NCBI GenBank assembly: GCA_947305825.1
Contig: CAMZET010000001.1
Span: 1 to 22,027 of the forward strand
Direction: 5' to 3'
Length of the DNA: 22,027 nt
DNA from: an uncultured Verrucomicrobiota bacterium
GTDB taxonomy: Bacteria; Verrucomicrobiota; Kiritimatiellia; RFP12; UBA1067
Shown: positions 7,301 through 16,242 of the stretch, piece after piece
Layout of the letters: each line of letters starts with the position of its first letter
Position numbering within the stretch: the first letter of the stretch is position 1
Translations under genes and position numbers: made by a program
The notes under the pieces: model-generated
Database searches by the model: none
Told to the model about the DNA's origin: nothing
Seen by the model: the letters and a program-made list of their open reading frames with translations, nothing else

Positions 7301-8233
7301 ATGGTGTTAGCCGCATTGAACGGAGCGCTGGTGTTCTTCGGAATAGTGCTCGTCGTCGTCATAGTCACAATCTGCAAGACGGCCGTAATCGTCCCGCAGA
7401 AGACCGCGTATATCGTCGAGAGGCTCGGCAAGTACCGCTGCACGCTCGACGCGGGCTTCCACATACTCGTTCCGTTCATCGACGCGATAGCCTACCGCCA
7501 CACGCTCAAGGAGCAGGCGATAGACGTGCCGCCGCAGGAATGCATCACGAAGGACAATATTGCGGTATCCGTGGACGGCATCCTCTACATGCAGGTGATG
7601 GACCCCGCGAAGGCGAGCTACGGCATCGGCAACTACCTCTTCGCGACGACGCAGCTGGCGCAGACGACCATGCGCTCGGAGATGGGCAAGCTGGATTTGG
7701 ACCGCTCGTTCGAGGAGCGCACTTCGATAAACGCGGCGATTGTGGCGGCGGTGGACAAGGCGAGCGACCCGTGGGGAATCAAGGTGACGCGCTACGAGAT
7801 AAAGAACATCACGCCCCCGAGGACGATACGCGACGCGATGGAGAAGCAGATGCGCGCGGAGCGCGAGAAGCGCGCGATGATTGCTGAGTCCGAGGGCGAG
7901 CGCCAGGCGAAAATCAACCGCGCCGAGGGCGAGAGGCAGGAAGCCATCGCGCTTTCCGAGGGCGAGAGGATGAGGAAAATCAACGAGGCTGAAGGCAAAG
8001 CGAAGGAAATCCTGCTCGTCGCCGAGGCCCAGGCCGCCGGCATACAGAAGGTCGCCGAGGCCATCAACGGCCAGGGCGGCATCGAGTCCGTGAACATGCA
8101 GCTCGCCCAGCAGTATCTCGCGCAGTTCGGCAACCTCGCCAAGACGAACAACACGATGATCATCCCGTCCAACCTCGCGGACGTCGCGGGCGTGCTCAAA
8201 GCGTGCTCGAGCGTCATCAAGCAGACGGTCTGA
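7301..8233 (+). CDS. qmcA: SPFH/Band 7 membrane protein (stomatin/prohibitin family, QmcA-like)
   Basis: Membrane scaffold protein of the stomatin/paraslipin group. The 310 residues comprise one N-terminal membrane segment (about 7-30), an SPFH domain (about 28-190) with VPQKTAYIVERLGKY, AGFHILVPFID and MGKLDLDRSFEERTSINA, and a long charged coiled coil (about 185-250) built of near-repeats such as ESEGERQAKINRAEGERQ. This layout matches E. coli QmcA (about 305 residues). Proteins of this class oligomerise in the inner membrane and are often encoded beside an NfeD partner; none is seen here. The nucleotidyltransferase gene follows after 50 bases with its own strong ribosome site. The qmcA symbol is by family resemblance, not proven orthology. 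Confidence 0.92.
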   Translation: MVLAALNGALVFFGIVLVVVIVTICKTAVIVPQKTAYIVERLGKYRCTLDAGFHILVPFIDAIAYRHTLKEQAIDVPPQECITKDNIAVSVDGILYMQVMDPAKASYGIGNYLFATTQLAQTTMRSEMGKLDLDRSFEERTSINAAIVAAVDKASDPWGIKVTRYEIKNITPPRTIRDAMEKQMRAEREKRAMIAESEGERQAKINRAEGERQEAIALSEGERMRKINEAEGKAKEILLVAEAQAAGIQKVAEAINGQGGIESVNMQLAQQYLAQFGNLAKTNNTMIIPSNLADVAGVLKACSSVIKQTV

Positions 8234-8283
8234 ACGCGACGGCAATATCCAAACAAAACACAATCCTAACAACGGAGGAAAAA

Positions 8284-9222
8284 ATGCGTCCTACATTGAT
8301 AGTTCTCGCTGCGGGCATGGGCTCGCGCTACGGCGGTCTCAAACAGGTCGATCCCGTCGGCCCGAGCGGCGAGACGATTCTCGACTACAGCGTCTTCGAC
8401 GCCATCCGCGCCGGCTTCGGCAAGGTGGTGTTCATCATCCGCAAGGACTTCGAGCAGGAGTTCAAGGAGAAGGTCGGCGCCAAGTACGCCGGACGCATAG
8501 CGGTCGACTACTGCTACCAGGAGCTGAGCGACCTGCCGGCGCCGTACCAGGTTCCGGAGGGGCGCACGAAGCCGTGGGGGACCGCGCACGCGCTGCGTTC
8601 CGCCCGCGCCTGCTCCGTCGCGGAGCCTTTCGCCGTAATCAACGCCGACGACTTCTACGGCCGCGACGCCTTCGCCAAGATTGGAGCGTTCCTCAGCGAA
8701 CTTCCAGTGCCCGCGCCGGCCGGCAAGCCCCTCGCCTTCGCCATGGTCGCCTACCGCCTCGACAAGACGCTCAGCGAATTCGGCTCCGTCGCACGCGGCA
8801 TCTGCTCCGTCAACGCCGAAGGCAACCTTGACGACGTCACCGAGATGACCAAAATCGTCCGCGCCGGCGACATCGCCGAAAACCGCGAAGACGAGAACGC
8901 GCCAGTCAAGCTCCCGCTCGACTCTCGCGTCTCCATGAATCTCTGGGGCTTCTCGCCGGAACTCTTCGGCGTGCTCGAGACGCGCTTCGCCGAATGGCTC
9001 GCCGTCAACGGCAAGGAGCCCAAAAAGGAGTGGTACATCCCGCTCGTCGTCAGCGAACTCATCAAGGAAGGCAAGGCGACCTGCCGTGCGCTCACGACAG
9101 ACTCCGAGTGGTTCGGCGTCACGTACAAGGAAGACAAGCCGTTCGTGCAGGAGGAAATCAGGAAACTCGTCGCCAAGGGCGAATATCCCGAGAACCTGAC
9201 GGCCTCCGGCTTCGGAGCCTAA
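8284..9222 (+). CDS. Sugar-phosphate nucleotidyltransferase family protein
   Basis: Enzyme of the NTP_transferase fold that makes NDP-sugars from sugar-1-phosphates and NTPs. The 312-residue product has the nucleotide-binding signature LAAGMGSRYGGLKQ (8-21), with K20 in the usual Lys position, and the metal-binding aspartates in INADDFYG (119-126). The region around MNLWGFSPELF (about 218-229) suits the sugar-binding half. The sugar cannot be assigned. The ATG at 8284 is chosen over an in-frame upstream extension overlapping the SPFH gene because GGAGGAA lies at 8274-8280 and the fold begins at residue 4. The product could feed the polysaccharide or amino-sugar pathways represented elsewhere in the window, which is inference. 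Confidence 0.88.
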   Translation: MRPTLIVLAAGMGSRYGGLKQVDPVGPSGETILDYSVFDAIRAGFGKVVFIIRKDFEQEFKEKVGAKYAGRIAVDYCYQELSDLPAPYQVPEGRTKPWGTAHALRSARACSVAEPFAVINADDFYGRDAFAKIGAFLSELPVPAPAGKPLAFAMVAYRLDKTLSEFGSVARGICSVNAEGNLDDVTEMTKIVRAGDIAENREDENAPVKLPLDSRVSMNLWGFSPELFGVLETRFAEWLAVNGKEPKKEWYIPLVVSELIKEGKATCRALTTDSEWFGVTYKEDKPFVQEEIRKLVAKGEYPENLTASGFGA

Positions 9223-9242
9223 ACCGGGACTCCCGGCAAGCA

Positions 9243-9968
9243 TTGCCCGCGCAAGTGTACGAAGTGCGCAACATATCCTTCTCGTACCCGCAGCGCAAGG
9301 TGCTGCGGGACGTTTCGTTCGTCGTCTCGCCCGGCGAGGCGGTGAGCGTGGTGGGGGATAATGGCGCGGGCAAGACCACCCTTCTCAAAATCCTGGCCAC
9401 GCTCGCCCAGCCGGACTCCGGCACGGTGATGATGGACGCGCAGGACGCGCTCTCGCGCCCATTGCGCTACCGGCGGCAGCTGGGCTACATGGGCGAGGAG
9501 TGCGCGCTCTACGAGGATATGCGCGTAAAGGACTACCTCGAATACCGAGCGGCGCTCAAGGGGGAGCCAGAGAAGCGCATACGCCGGCGCGTGGGCGAAG
9601 CGGCGGAGATGTGCCAGCTCGCGGGGGTAATGAAAACCCCGATACGGCGCCTTTCGCTCGGCCAGAAGAAGCGCGTGGCGCTCGCCGACGCCATGCTCCT
9701 TCGCCCGCGCATTCTGCTGCTCGACGATTTCCTGGCCGGGCTCGACCGCACCATGCGCGAGGGCGTCGGCTCCATCATTTCCAACGTCGCCGCCTTCGCC
9801 AGCGTAATCGTCACCGGGCATGAAATACCGGATTTGGCGAAATGGACTACGCGCTTCCTGGTGCTTTCTGGCGGGACGATTACGGCGGTGGTGCCCACGG
9901 CGGGCGTCGAGCCCGATACAATAGTCAAGCGCGTGGATTTGGCGATACGCAACGGAGGGCGGACGTGA
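9243..9968 (+). CDS. ABC transporter ATP-binding protein (GldA-like) with Asp in the Walker B catalytic position
   Basis: ATPase of the gliding-type ABC system encoded with the next two genes. In the 241-residue product, Walker A is GDNGAGKT (38-45), the ABC signature LSLGQKK (137-143), Walker B ILLLDDF (157-163) and the switch histidine H193 in VTGHE. The catalytic Glu that normally follows the Walker B Asp is Asp here (D162), which usually slows ATP hydrolysis. The start is uncertain. TTG at 9243 puts the Tyr-Glu-Val-Arg strand in the right place and lies 20 bases after the preceding stop; GTG at 9255 is the alternative. A perfect 13-base palindrome (CCGGGACTCCCGG, 9224-9236) fills the position of the ribosome site. 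The stop overlaps the start of the permease gene. Confidence 0.88.
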   Translation: MPAQVYEVRNISFSYPQRKVLRDVSFVVSPGEAVSVVGDNGAGKTTLLKILATLAQPDSGTVMMDAQDALSRPLRYRRQLGYMGEECALYEDMRVKDYLEYRAALKGEPEKRIRRRVGEAAEMCQLAGVMKTPIRRLSLGQKKRVALADAMLLRPRILLLDDFLAGLDRTMREGVGSIISNVAAFASVIVTGHEIPDLAKWTTRFLVLSGGTITAVVPTAGVEPDTIVKRVDLAIRNGGRT

Positions 9969-12031
9969 GCGCAATCGGCGTAGTGGCCCGCAGGACCGTC
10001 GGGATGGTGCATTCGCTGTATTCGACGTCGCTGGCGTACGGCGGGTTCATGGCGGCTGCGGGCACGCTGTTCGCGTTCGGGCTCGAGGGCGGGGAAGGCG
10101 GCGGGACGCCGCTGAGCGTGATATGGGCGTCGGCGGTGGCGCCGGTGTTGCCGGTGCTGGCGGCGCTGCTGGCGATGGACGTGTGGAGCGACGAGCGCCG
10201 CACGGGGCGCATAGCCGCGCTGCTGACGGCGCCTGTGCGCGAAAGGGAATACGCGATTGGCAAGTTCCTGGGCGTCTGGGCGTTGCTGATGGCGGGCGTG
10301 CTGCTGTTCCTGCTCTCTTCGCTGGCGTTCACGGTCTGGTTCGCTCCGGCGCTTGTCGCCGCCGCCCCGCTCGCCTCCTTCTTGCCGGGCCTTTTCGCCC
10401 TGGCTCTCCAGGGTGCGTTGTGGTGCGCCGTCTCTCTGGCCGCGAGCGCCATCTTCCGCCATGCCGCCGCCGCAGCCATGACTTCCATCGCACTGACGAC
10501 CGCCATCCCGCGCGCTCTCTGGGCCGCTCTCATGGCCTGGGCCCCGCAGGGCCGCCTCGCTTTCGGCGACATGCCCCTCGACGAGCACACCTTCGACCTC
10601 GCAAGCGGCATCTTCTCCTTCGGCACTATCCTCTCCTACGCCGTCCTGACCTCCTTCTTCCTCTTCGTCTCTTCCAAAGCCGTGGCGTCCGTGCGTTTCG
10701 TCGGCCGCGGCGCCAGGGCGCTCAAGTGGTCCACGTCCATAACCATCGCCCTCGCCACCGCCCTCGTCGTTTCCCTCGTCACGCTCCTGCATAGGGTAGA
10801 CACGACCCTGGACATGCAGCTGGGCGTGCACGAAGACCGCCGCTTCTCGGAGCGCACCCAGTCCATACTTTCGGAAGCTCGCGGGGAAATCACGGTGACG
10901 GCATTCCTGTCGCGGCGCGACACGCGCTTCCGCGCGCTTTCGCACTTTCTTCGTTCGCTCTCGCGCGAAGCGGAGGGCCAGGGCGGAGCGCGGTTGCTCG
11001 TCAGGTATGTCGACCCTCGGTGGGACTTCGGCGCTGCGCAGCGTCTCATCCGCCTTGGCGTCCACGAGGATTCGCTGGTATTCGAGCGCGGGCGCCGCAT
11101 CGCGGTCATGCCGCTCATCGACGGCTTTGGCGACAGGCAGGCGGCCGACGCCATTTTGCGCATTGCGATGCCGCCGCAACGCCGCAGCATATACTGGACT
11201 TCCGGGCACGGCGAAGCCTCGTTCGAGGCGTACGGGCCCTGGGGGATGAGTGACATAGCGCGCGACCTCGTACAGGGCGGATACAGGAACCTCCCGCTAG
11301 ATTTGGCGGCGGGTGCGCAAGTGCCAGACGACTGCGCACTCGTCGTGATTGCCGGCGCCAGAAGCGATTTTTCGCGCGCGGAGACGGCACGGCTGGACGC
11401 TTATCTCCGCAAAGGCGGGCGGATGCTCGCGCTCATGTCGTCGGCAGACCAGGGCGGCGTCGCTACGCTCATGACCGCCTGGGGAATTCGCCCGGTCGCA
11501 GCCGCAATCTCCGGAGCGAGGACGCTTTCGGGAACCGACGTCATCGTCTCCGACTTTTCCGACCATCCGGTCTGCGACCCGCTGAAAGGGTCGCAGGTGA
11601 TATTCGAGAAGCCGGTGGCATTCGCGCCCAGTGCGGCGGCGGAGGGGGCCGGGGCGGACCGCCCGGAATATTCCGAGCTCGCCAAGGTGGGCGACGTCTG
11701 CATTGCCGCTTTGGCCGAACGCGGTGCGCTCGCCGGCGACGACCTGGCGCTGCGCCCTACGCGCATAATCGCAATCGGCGACGCCGCGTTCGCGCTCAAC
11801 GGGCAACTGGCCGCTCGCGCCAACGCCAACCGCGACTTCTTCCACAACTGCATCGCCTTCCTCTCCGGCACCGACGCCATTGCCGAGTCGGGGGTCGAGG
11901 CCGGCGTCCTAGTATCAGGCATGGACCGCGCGGCGCGCGCTCGTTTCCTTGTCGCCTCCGCCATCGTCTTCCCGTTCTTGGTATTCTTCTCCTTGCTCGC
12001 TTTCGTCGCCTACGAGAGGAGGCGCTCTTGA
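9965..12031 (+). CDS. ABC-2 permease fused to a GldG-like auxiliary domain
   Basis: Membrane part of the ABC system, combining in one 688-residue chain what are often two genes (GldF and GldG). Residues 1-245 form an ABC-2 permease with about six hydrophobic segments and the typical cytoplasmic loop DERRTGRIAALLTAPVRERE (77-96) followed by GKFLG. A further helix at about 256-276 leads into a GldG-type extracytoplasmic domain with RFSERTQSILSEARGEITV (about 293-311) and WTSGHGEAS near 410. A last helix sits at about 661-684. Known relatives act in gliding or polysaccharide-linked export; the cargo here is unknown. The GTG start at 9965 has GGAGGG 5 bases upstream and overlaps the ATPase stop. 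The gene ends at a TGA overlapped by the next start. Confidence 0.87.
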   Translation: MSAIGVVARRTVGMVHSLYSTSLAYGGFMAAAGTLFAFGLEGGEGGGTPLSVIWASAVAPVLPVLAALLAMDVWSDERRTGRIAALLTAPVREREYAIGKFLGVWALLMAGVLLFLLSSLAFTVWFAPALVAAAPLASFLPGLFALALQGALWCAVSLAASAIFRHAAAAAMTSIALTTAIPRALWAALMAWAPQGRLAFGDMPLDEHTFDLASGIFSFGTILSYAVLTSFFLFVSSKAVASVRFVGRGARALKWSTSITIALATALVVSLVTLLHRVDTTLDMQLGVHEDRRFSERTQSILSEARGEITVTAFLSRRDTRFRALSHFLRSLSREAEGQGGARLLVRYVDPRWDFGAAQRLIRLGVHEDSLVFERGRRIAVMPLIDGFGDRQAADAILRIAMPPQRRSIYWTSGHGEASFEAYGPWGMSDIARDLVQGGYRNLPLDLAAGAQVPDDCALVVIAGARSDFSRAETARLDAYLRKGGRMLALMSSADQGGVATLMTAWGIRPVAAAISGARTLSGTDVIVSDFSDHPVCDPLKGSQVIFEKPVAFAPSAAAEGAGADRPEYSELAKVGDVCIAALAERGALAGDDLALRPTRIIAIGDAAFALNGQLAARANANRDFFHNCIAFLSGTDAIAESGVEAGVLVSGMDRAARARFLVASAIVFPFLVFFSLLAFVAYERRRS

Positions 12032-13761
12032 AAAACCGCCGCGCCATGCTATGGCTAGCCATCGCGCTCTTCCTAACTCTCGGCGCGCACTTCCTGCTCT
12101 CCTACAAACTTGGCGTGCGCGCCGCTCTCGTACAGCGCACTTCGCTCCTCGACCAGCAGTTCTCCTCCCCTTCGCGCATCGCCATCTCCAGAGACGGCCG
12201 GCAGGACGCCGTCCTCGCGCGCATGACCGCCTGGCGCCTCGTCGAACCTTTCGCCGCATCTACCGACGAACGCGCCGTCCTGAAAATGATTGACCTCCTC
12301 TCTACCTGCGAAATCGAAGACACGCTCTCCGACCAGGAACTCGAGCGCCTGGGTCGCTCGCGCGAAGACTTCGGGCTGGACGCGCAGCACGCCCTGCGCG
12401 TCGCTATCTCGGCAGCCGACGCCACGACTACAATCCTCTTCGGCTTGCCTACGCCTATCGGCGACGGGGTTTATGCCGCCGTAGACGGCGAGGATGCCGT
12501 TTATGTCGTGACGTCCAACGCCTACGCGAGCGTGAACCTGGATGCCGACAGCCTGCGCTGCCGCACGCTTCTGCCGGACAGCGCCGGGCCCGTCTCATCC
12601 TTCGACCTTAAGCGCGGTTCGGGGGCTTTCATGCGCTTCATGCGCGACGGCGACACCTGGAAGATGACCGAGCCGAGGAAGACCGCCGCATCAGCCGCGA
12701 AAATACGCAAAATGCTTGGCGACATAGCCTCCGCAGAAGCATCGGATTTCGTATGGCCTACCGGCGCGAAGAACGAGGGGGCAAATGCCACCGTATCGCT
12801 TCTCGCCGGCTACGGGCTCGACCCCGAATCCGCCGTCACCATCACCATGAAGTGCGCGGACGGCTCCGACCAGCAGGTCTCCTTCGGCAAGGAAGCCAAG
12901 GACGGCAAGGTGTACGCGCTCATGCAGAATGCCGGCGCGATTGCCACGGTGCCAGCGACGCTGAAAGACCAGGCGCTAGCCGGTGTCGCCGAGTTCACCG
13001 ATTCCAGGCTCTTCCCGTTCGAGCCGTCCGCAGCCGCCAGAATTTCCATAATGGACGGTCCTGTTTCGTATCTGCTGGCCAAAGGCGAAGACGGCTCGTG
13101 GCGGCTCGACGCGCCGGTGGCCGCGCCGACGGACCAGGAGACCGTCGATGCACTCCTGGAACGACTCTTCGCGCTGACATCGGCGGACCTTGCGCCGCCC
13201 GGCGTCGAGGACTGGAGCATCTCCGTGTCGATTTCGACTGATGCGCAGCCGTCCGGCGCCAGCCAGCAAGCCGTATCCATCCTGCGCAGTTCCGCGCTCG
13301 GCAGCATCCGCCTGGAAAGCCTCAGGAGCCGCGAAATCTTCAAAATCGACGCTGCGGCAGTCAAACGCCTGGTTGTCTCCGGCTTCCGCGGCCCGATGCC
13401 GACCTCCATAGTCTACGACAAAGACCGCCGCGCCTGGAACGTCGAGAAAAGCCCGGTAGGCGGCTCCGTAAACGTCCCGGCCGTCGAAGCCGCTATCGAG
13501 ACGCTTTCCCCTCTGGTCGCGGACGGCATTGTCAAGCTGAAGGTCAGCCCGTCCGACCTGCGCCGTTTCGGCCTGGAGAACCCGCGCGTCACTATTGCCG
13601 TCGACCAGGACCGCGAGGATTCCCTGCGGCGCAACATCCTCATCGGCGACGCGCTGGAATCCGGCGGCGTTTACGCCACGCTCGGCGCCACCGAAGCCGT
13701 GTTCATCCTGCCGGAAAGAACCGTCCGCAGGCTGGAGGCCCCGCTCGTGCGCAAAGAATGA
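12028..13761 (+). CDS. DUF4340 domain-containing protein
   Basis: Third gene of the gliding-type ABC operon. The 577-residue product has one N-terminal membrane segment (about 7-26) and then a large extracytoplasmic part with two DUF4340-type repeats, at about 60-300 and again towards the end. The tell-tale pattern is a Trp-x-Leu strand, an L/I-rich helix, then a DFGLD or RFGLENP turn followed by a beta-rich stretch. Proteins of this family typically sit next to GldG-like genes; their biochemical role is unknown. The TTG start overlaps the preceding TGA and is supported by AGGAGG (12017-12022), 5 bases upstream, so translation is very probably coupled. No cysteine-rich or catalytic motif is visible. 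Confidence 0.85.
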   Translation: MKNRRAMLWLAIALFLTLGAHFLLSYKLGVRAALVQRTSLLDQQFSSPSRIAISRDGRQDAVLARMTAWRLVEPFAASTDERAVLKMIDLLSTCEIEDTLSDQELERLGRSREDFGLDAQHALRVAISAADATTTILFGLPTPIGDGVYAAVDGEDAVYVVTSNAYASVNLDADSLRCRTLLPDSAGPVSSFDLKRGSGAFMRFMRDGDTWKMTEPRKTAASAAKIRKMLGDIASAEASDFVWPTGAKNEGANATVSLLAGYGLDPESAVTITMKCADGSDQQVSFGKEAKDGKVYALMQNAGAIATVPATLKDQALAGVAEFTDSRLFPFEPSAAARISIMDGPVSYLLAKGEDGSWRLDAPVAAPTDQETVDALLERLFALTSADLAPPGVEDWSISVSISTDAQPSGASQQAVSILRSSALGSIRLESLRSREIFKIDAAAVKRLVVSGFRGPMPTSIVYDKDRRAWNVEKSPVGGSVNVPAVEAAIETLSPLVADGIVKLKVSPSDLRRFGLENPRVTIAVDQDREDSLRRNILIGDALESGGVYATLGATEAVFILPERTVRRLEAPLVRKE

Positions 13762-13812
13762 CCTCCGGAGCCGATTTGAACTGCTTGTATTCCTACCTTT
13801 CGAGACACCGCA

Positions 13813-14466
13813 ATGCCATCCACGCCTGACAAAACGCCTAAACCGCTGTTCGAGACGCATTCCCTGCGGGTCGGATATCCTGGCGGACGTGAAATCGCCG
13901 TGCCGGACTTCACGCTGTGCGCCGGCGAATTCCTCTGCGTATTCGGAGCGAACGGCTCCGGCAAGACCACCCTTCTCAAGACCATCGCCGGCATACTGGC
14001 TCCGCGCGGAGGGGACATCCTCTTTGCCGGCGCTTCAGGCTGTCGCCCATCCATCGGTTTTCTGCCGCAGCAAGGGCCGACGCAGAGGGACTTCCCCGCA
14101 TCCGCGAGAGAGGTCGTGCGTTCCGGATGCCAGAGTACGCGCCTGCTGCGGCCGTTCTACACTGCGGCGGAACGCCGCCGCGCAGACCGCGCAATGGTGC
14201 GTCTCGGCATCGCAGGGCTTGCGTCCAAGCCGTACCACGAGCTTTCCGGCGGGCAGCGCCAGCGGGTACTCATCGCCCGCGCCCTGGCCGCGCCGCGCGA
14301 CATCCTCCTTCTCGACGAACCCACCGCCGCGCTCGACACGGAAACCGCTGCCGACCTCGCCAAAATCCTTTCCGCCACCGCCGCATATGGCATCGCCGTC
14401 GTCATGGTCACCCACGACGAAACACAGGCCGCCGCTCTCGCATCCTCCTCACTGCGACTGCCTTGA
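13813..14466 (+). CDS. ABC transporter ATP-binding protein, Zn/Mn (ZnuC-like) type
   Basis: A 217-residue ATPase of the metal-uptake class. Walker A is GANGSGKT (45-52), the Q-loop is GFLPQQGPTQRDFP (82-95), the signature is LSGGQRQRV (about 143-151), Walker B is ILLLDEPTAALD (about 162-173) and the switch histidine is in VTHDE. The Q-loop and spacing are closest to ZnuC/MntB-type subunits. No permease or binding protein gene is adjacent: the previous gene is DUF4340, 51 bases away, and the next is the Tad ATPase. It may therefore serve a distant transporter. No convincing ribosome site is seen before the ATG at 13813, so the exact start is less certain than the identity. Confidence 0.85.
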   Translation: MPSTPDKTPKPLFETHSLRVGYPGGREIAVPDFTLCAGEFLCVFGANGSGKTTLLKTIAGILAPRGGDILFAGASGCRPSIGFLPQQGPTQRDFPASAREVVRSGCQSTRLLRPFYTAAERRRADRAMVRLGIAGLASKPYHELSGGQRQRVLIARALAAPRDILLLDEPTAALDTETAADLAKILSATAAYGIAVVMVTHDETQAAALASSSLRLP

Positions 14467-14500
14467 CTAGCGTACGCGCAAGGCGCACCCTACGGAAATT

Positions 14501-14509
14501 TGCTATACT
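14501..14509 (+). promoter_or_regulatory. Extended -10 promoter for the Tad ATPase gene
   Basis: TGCTATACT (TG-N-TATACT) lies in the 53-base gap. Transcription would start about 14516, only about four bases before the ATG at 14520, so the mRNA would be leaderless or nearly so. No Shine-Dalgarno is visible between them. No -35 is seen at standard spacing. Confidence 0.55.
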
Positions 14510-14519
14510 TTAAAACACA

Positions 14520-16238
14520 ATGCTGACCTTGACGACATTGATAGACGGCGTGCGCGAGACGCGCGACCTCAACGACGGCACGTATCTCGTCGGGCGTGGG
14601 GCGTCGTGCCACGTGCGCCTGGCGTTTGCAGACGTGAGCGAACGACACGCCGTAATCACGGTGCGCGACGGCATCGCCAGGATTGAAGACCTGCACAGCG
14701 CCAACGGCACCTGGATAAACGGCGAGGACATAGATTCCCCGGTGACGCTGGACGGCGGCATGGTCGTACAAATCGGCCAGGCGCTGCTGCGCGTGAGCGA
14801 CGGCGGCGACGAGAACGAGCAAAGCGCCAAGACAGAGACCGCAGCCGCGCAAAACGACGCCGACACGGCGGCGCGACTGCAACAGGAGAACGATGCGACT
14901 TCTCCGGCGCGCGCAGACCCGCTGCGAACGCTGCGGCGGGAAGTCCAGCAGCAAATCCAGCGAGAACTCCTGAAACGGCTCGACCTGAAGCGCCTCACGC
15001 TGGACGGCGTGGAGCAGGAGGCGCTTGAAGACGCCGCCCGCGCCAAAATCAAGCAAATCATCCACGAAGTAGTCAAGCGCGGCCGCCTACCGGACGGAAT
15101 AGACGCCGTTCGCCTCGAGGAGGACGTCTTCAACGAAGCGATGCGCCTAGGGCCGCTCGAAGAGCTGCTTGCCGACGATACCGTGAGCGAAATCATGGTG
15201 AACGGCCCGGAGCAAGTGTACGTCGAGCGCAACGGGCGGCTGGAACTCTCGGACTGCCAGTTCACGGACGACGAAAGCATACTCGGCATAATCGAGCGCA
15301 TCGTCTCGCCGCTCGGGCGCCGCATCGACGAAAGTTCGCCTTACGTTGACGCTCGCCTGCCGGACGGTAGCCGCGTCAATGCCATCATCGCGCCTCTCGC
15401 GCTCTCCGGGCCGACCGTCACCATACGCAAGTTCACGGCACGAAGCATGACGCCGGACGATTTCATGCGCCTCGGGACCTGGACGCACAATGCGGCGCAG
15501 TTCATGAAGCTGTGCGTCTGGCTGCGCAAGAACATCATCGTGGCCGGCGGCACGGGTTCCGGCAAAACCACCCTTTTGAACCTGCTTTCCGGCTACATAC
15601 CGTCGAGCGAACGCATAATCACGGTGGAAGACGCGGCGGAACTGCGGCTCCTGCAGCCGCACGTGGTGCGCCTCGAGGCGCGGGCGGCGAACATCGAAGG
15701 CAAGGGCGCCGTCACAATCCGCGACCTGGTGCGCAACTGCCTCAGAATGCGCCCGGACCGCATCCTGGTCGGCGAATGCCGCGGCGGCGAGGCGCTCGAC
15801 ATGCTCCAGGCCATGAACACCGGCCACGACGGCTCTCTTACGACAGTCCACGCCAATTCTCCGCGCGACGTCATTTCCCGCCTCGAGACGATGGTTCTCA
15901 TGAGCGGCATGGACCTGCCTTCGCGCGCCATACGCGAACAGATTGCCAGCGCCGTCGACATAATCATACAGGAAGCCAGGCTTTCCGACGGCACGCGCAA
16001 GGTCACGGCAATCACAGAGGTGACCGGACTGGAGGGCAGCCAGATTGTGATGCAGGACATATTCGCGTTTCGCCAGACCGGCGTGGACTCGCGAGGGCGC
16101 GTGCTGGGCGAGTTGCGCGCGACCGGCGCAGTGCCGACCTGGTACGAGCAATTGGCCGGCCGCGGCATCGGCTGCGACATCGCCATGTTCGACCCGTCCT
16201 GCCAGCGGGAAATCAACGTGACGAGGCTGCGGGGGTAG
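14520..16238 (+). CDS. tadA: FHA domain-CpaF/TadA secretion ATPase fusion
   Basis: Cytoplasmic ATPase that powers Tad/Flp pilus assembly, with a phosphothreonine-binding FHA domain at its start. FHA occupies about residues 1-95: [13 protein letters not shown] (22-34), SERHAVI (40-46) and SANGTWING (60-68) carry the conserved Gly-Arg, Ser-x-x-His and Asn-Gly features. A charged linker (about 96-135) precedes the CpaF domain. Walker A is GGTGSGKT (343-350), the Asp box is in [11 protein letters not shown] (367-377), Walker B is [12 protein letters not shown] (414-425) and the His box is [15 protein letters not shown] (436-450). At 572 residues it is longer than CpaF (about 450-480) because of the FHA and linker. 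TadB follows after four bases. Phospho-dependent control by a Ser/Thr kinase is an inference from the FHA domain; no kinase is in the window. Confidence 0.93.
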   Translation: MLTLTTLIDGVRETRDLNDGTYLVGRGASCHVRLAFADVSERHAVITVRDGIARIEDLHSANGTWINGEDIDSPVTLDGGMVVQIGQALLRVSDGGDENEQSAKTETAAAQNDADTAARLQQENDATSPARADPLRTLRREVQQQIQRELLKRLDLKRLTLDGVEQEALEDAARAKIKQIIHEVVKRGRLPDGIDAVRLEEDVFNEAMRLGPLEELLADDTVSEIMVNGPEQVYVERNGRLELSDCQFTDDESILGIIERIVSPLGRRIDESSPYVDARLPDGSRVNAIIAPLALSGPTVTIRKFTARSMTPDDFMRLGTWTHNAAQFMKLCVWLRKNIIVAGGTGSGKTTLLNLLSGYIPSSERIITVEDAAELRLLQPHVVRLEARAANIEGKGAVTIRDLVRNCLRMRPDRILVGECRGGEALDMLQAMNTGHDGSLTTVHANSPRDVISRLETMVLMSGMDLPSRAIREQIASAVDIIIQEARLSDGTRKVTAITEVTGLEGSQIVMQDIFAFRQTGVDSRGRVLGELRATGAVPTWYEQLAGRGIGCDIAMFDPSCQREINVTRLRG

Positions 16239-16242
16239 CGTC

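Noticed and set aside
9533..11209. 558-codon minus-strand frame across the ABC ATPase and permease
   Set aside because: Antisense to well-supported genes, with repetitive Arg/Gln/His composition and no recognisable domain.
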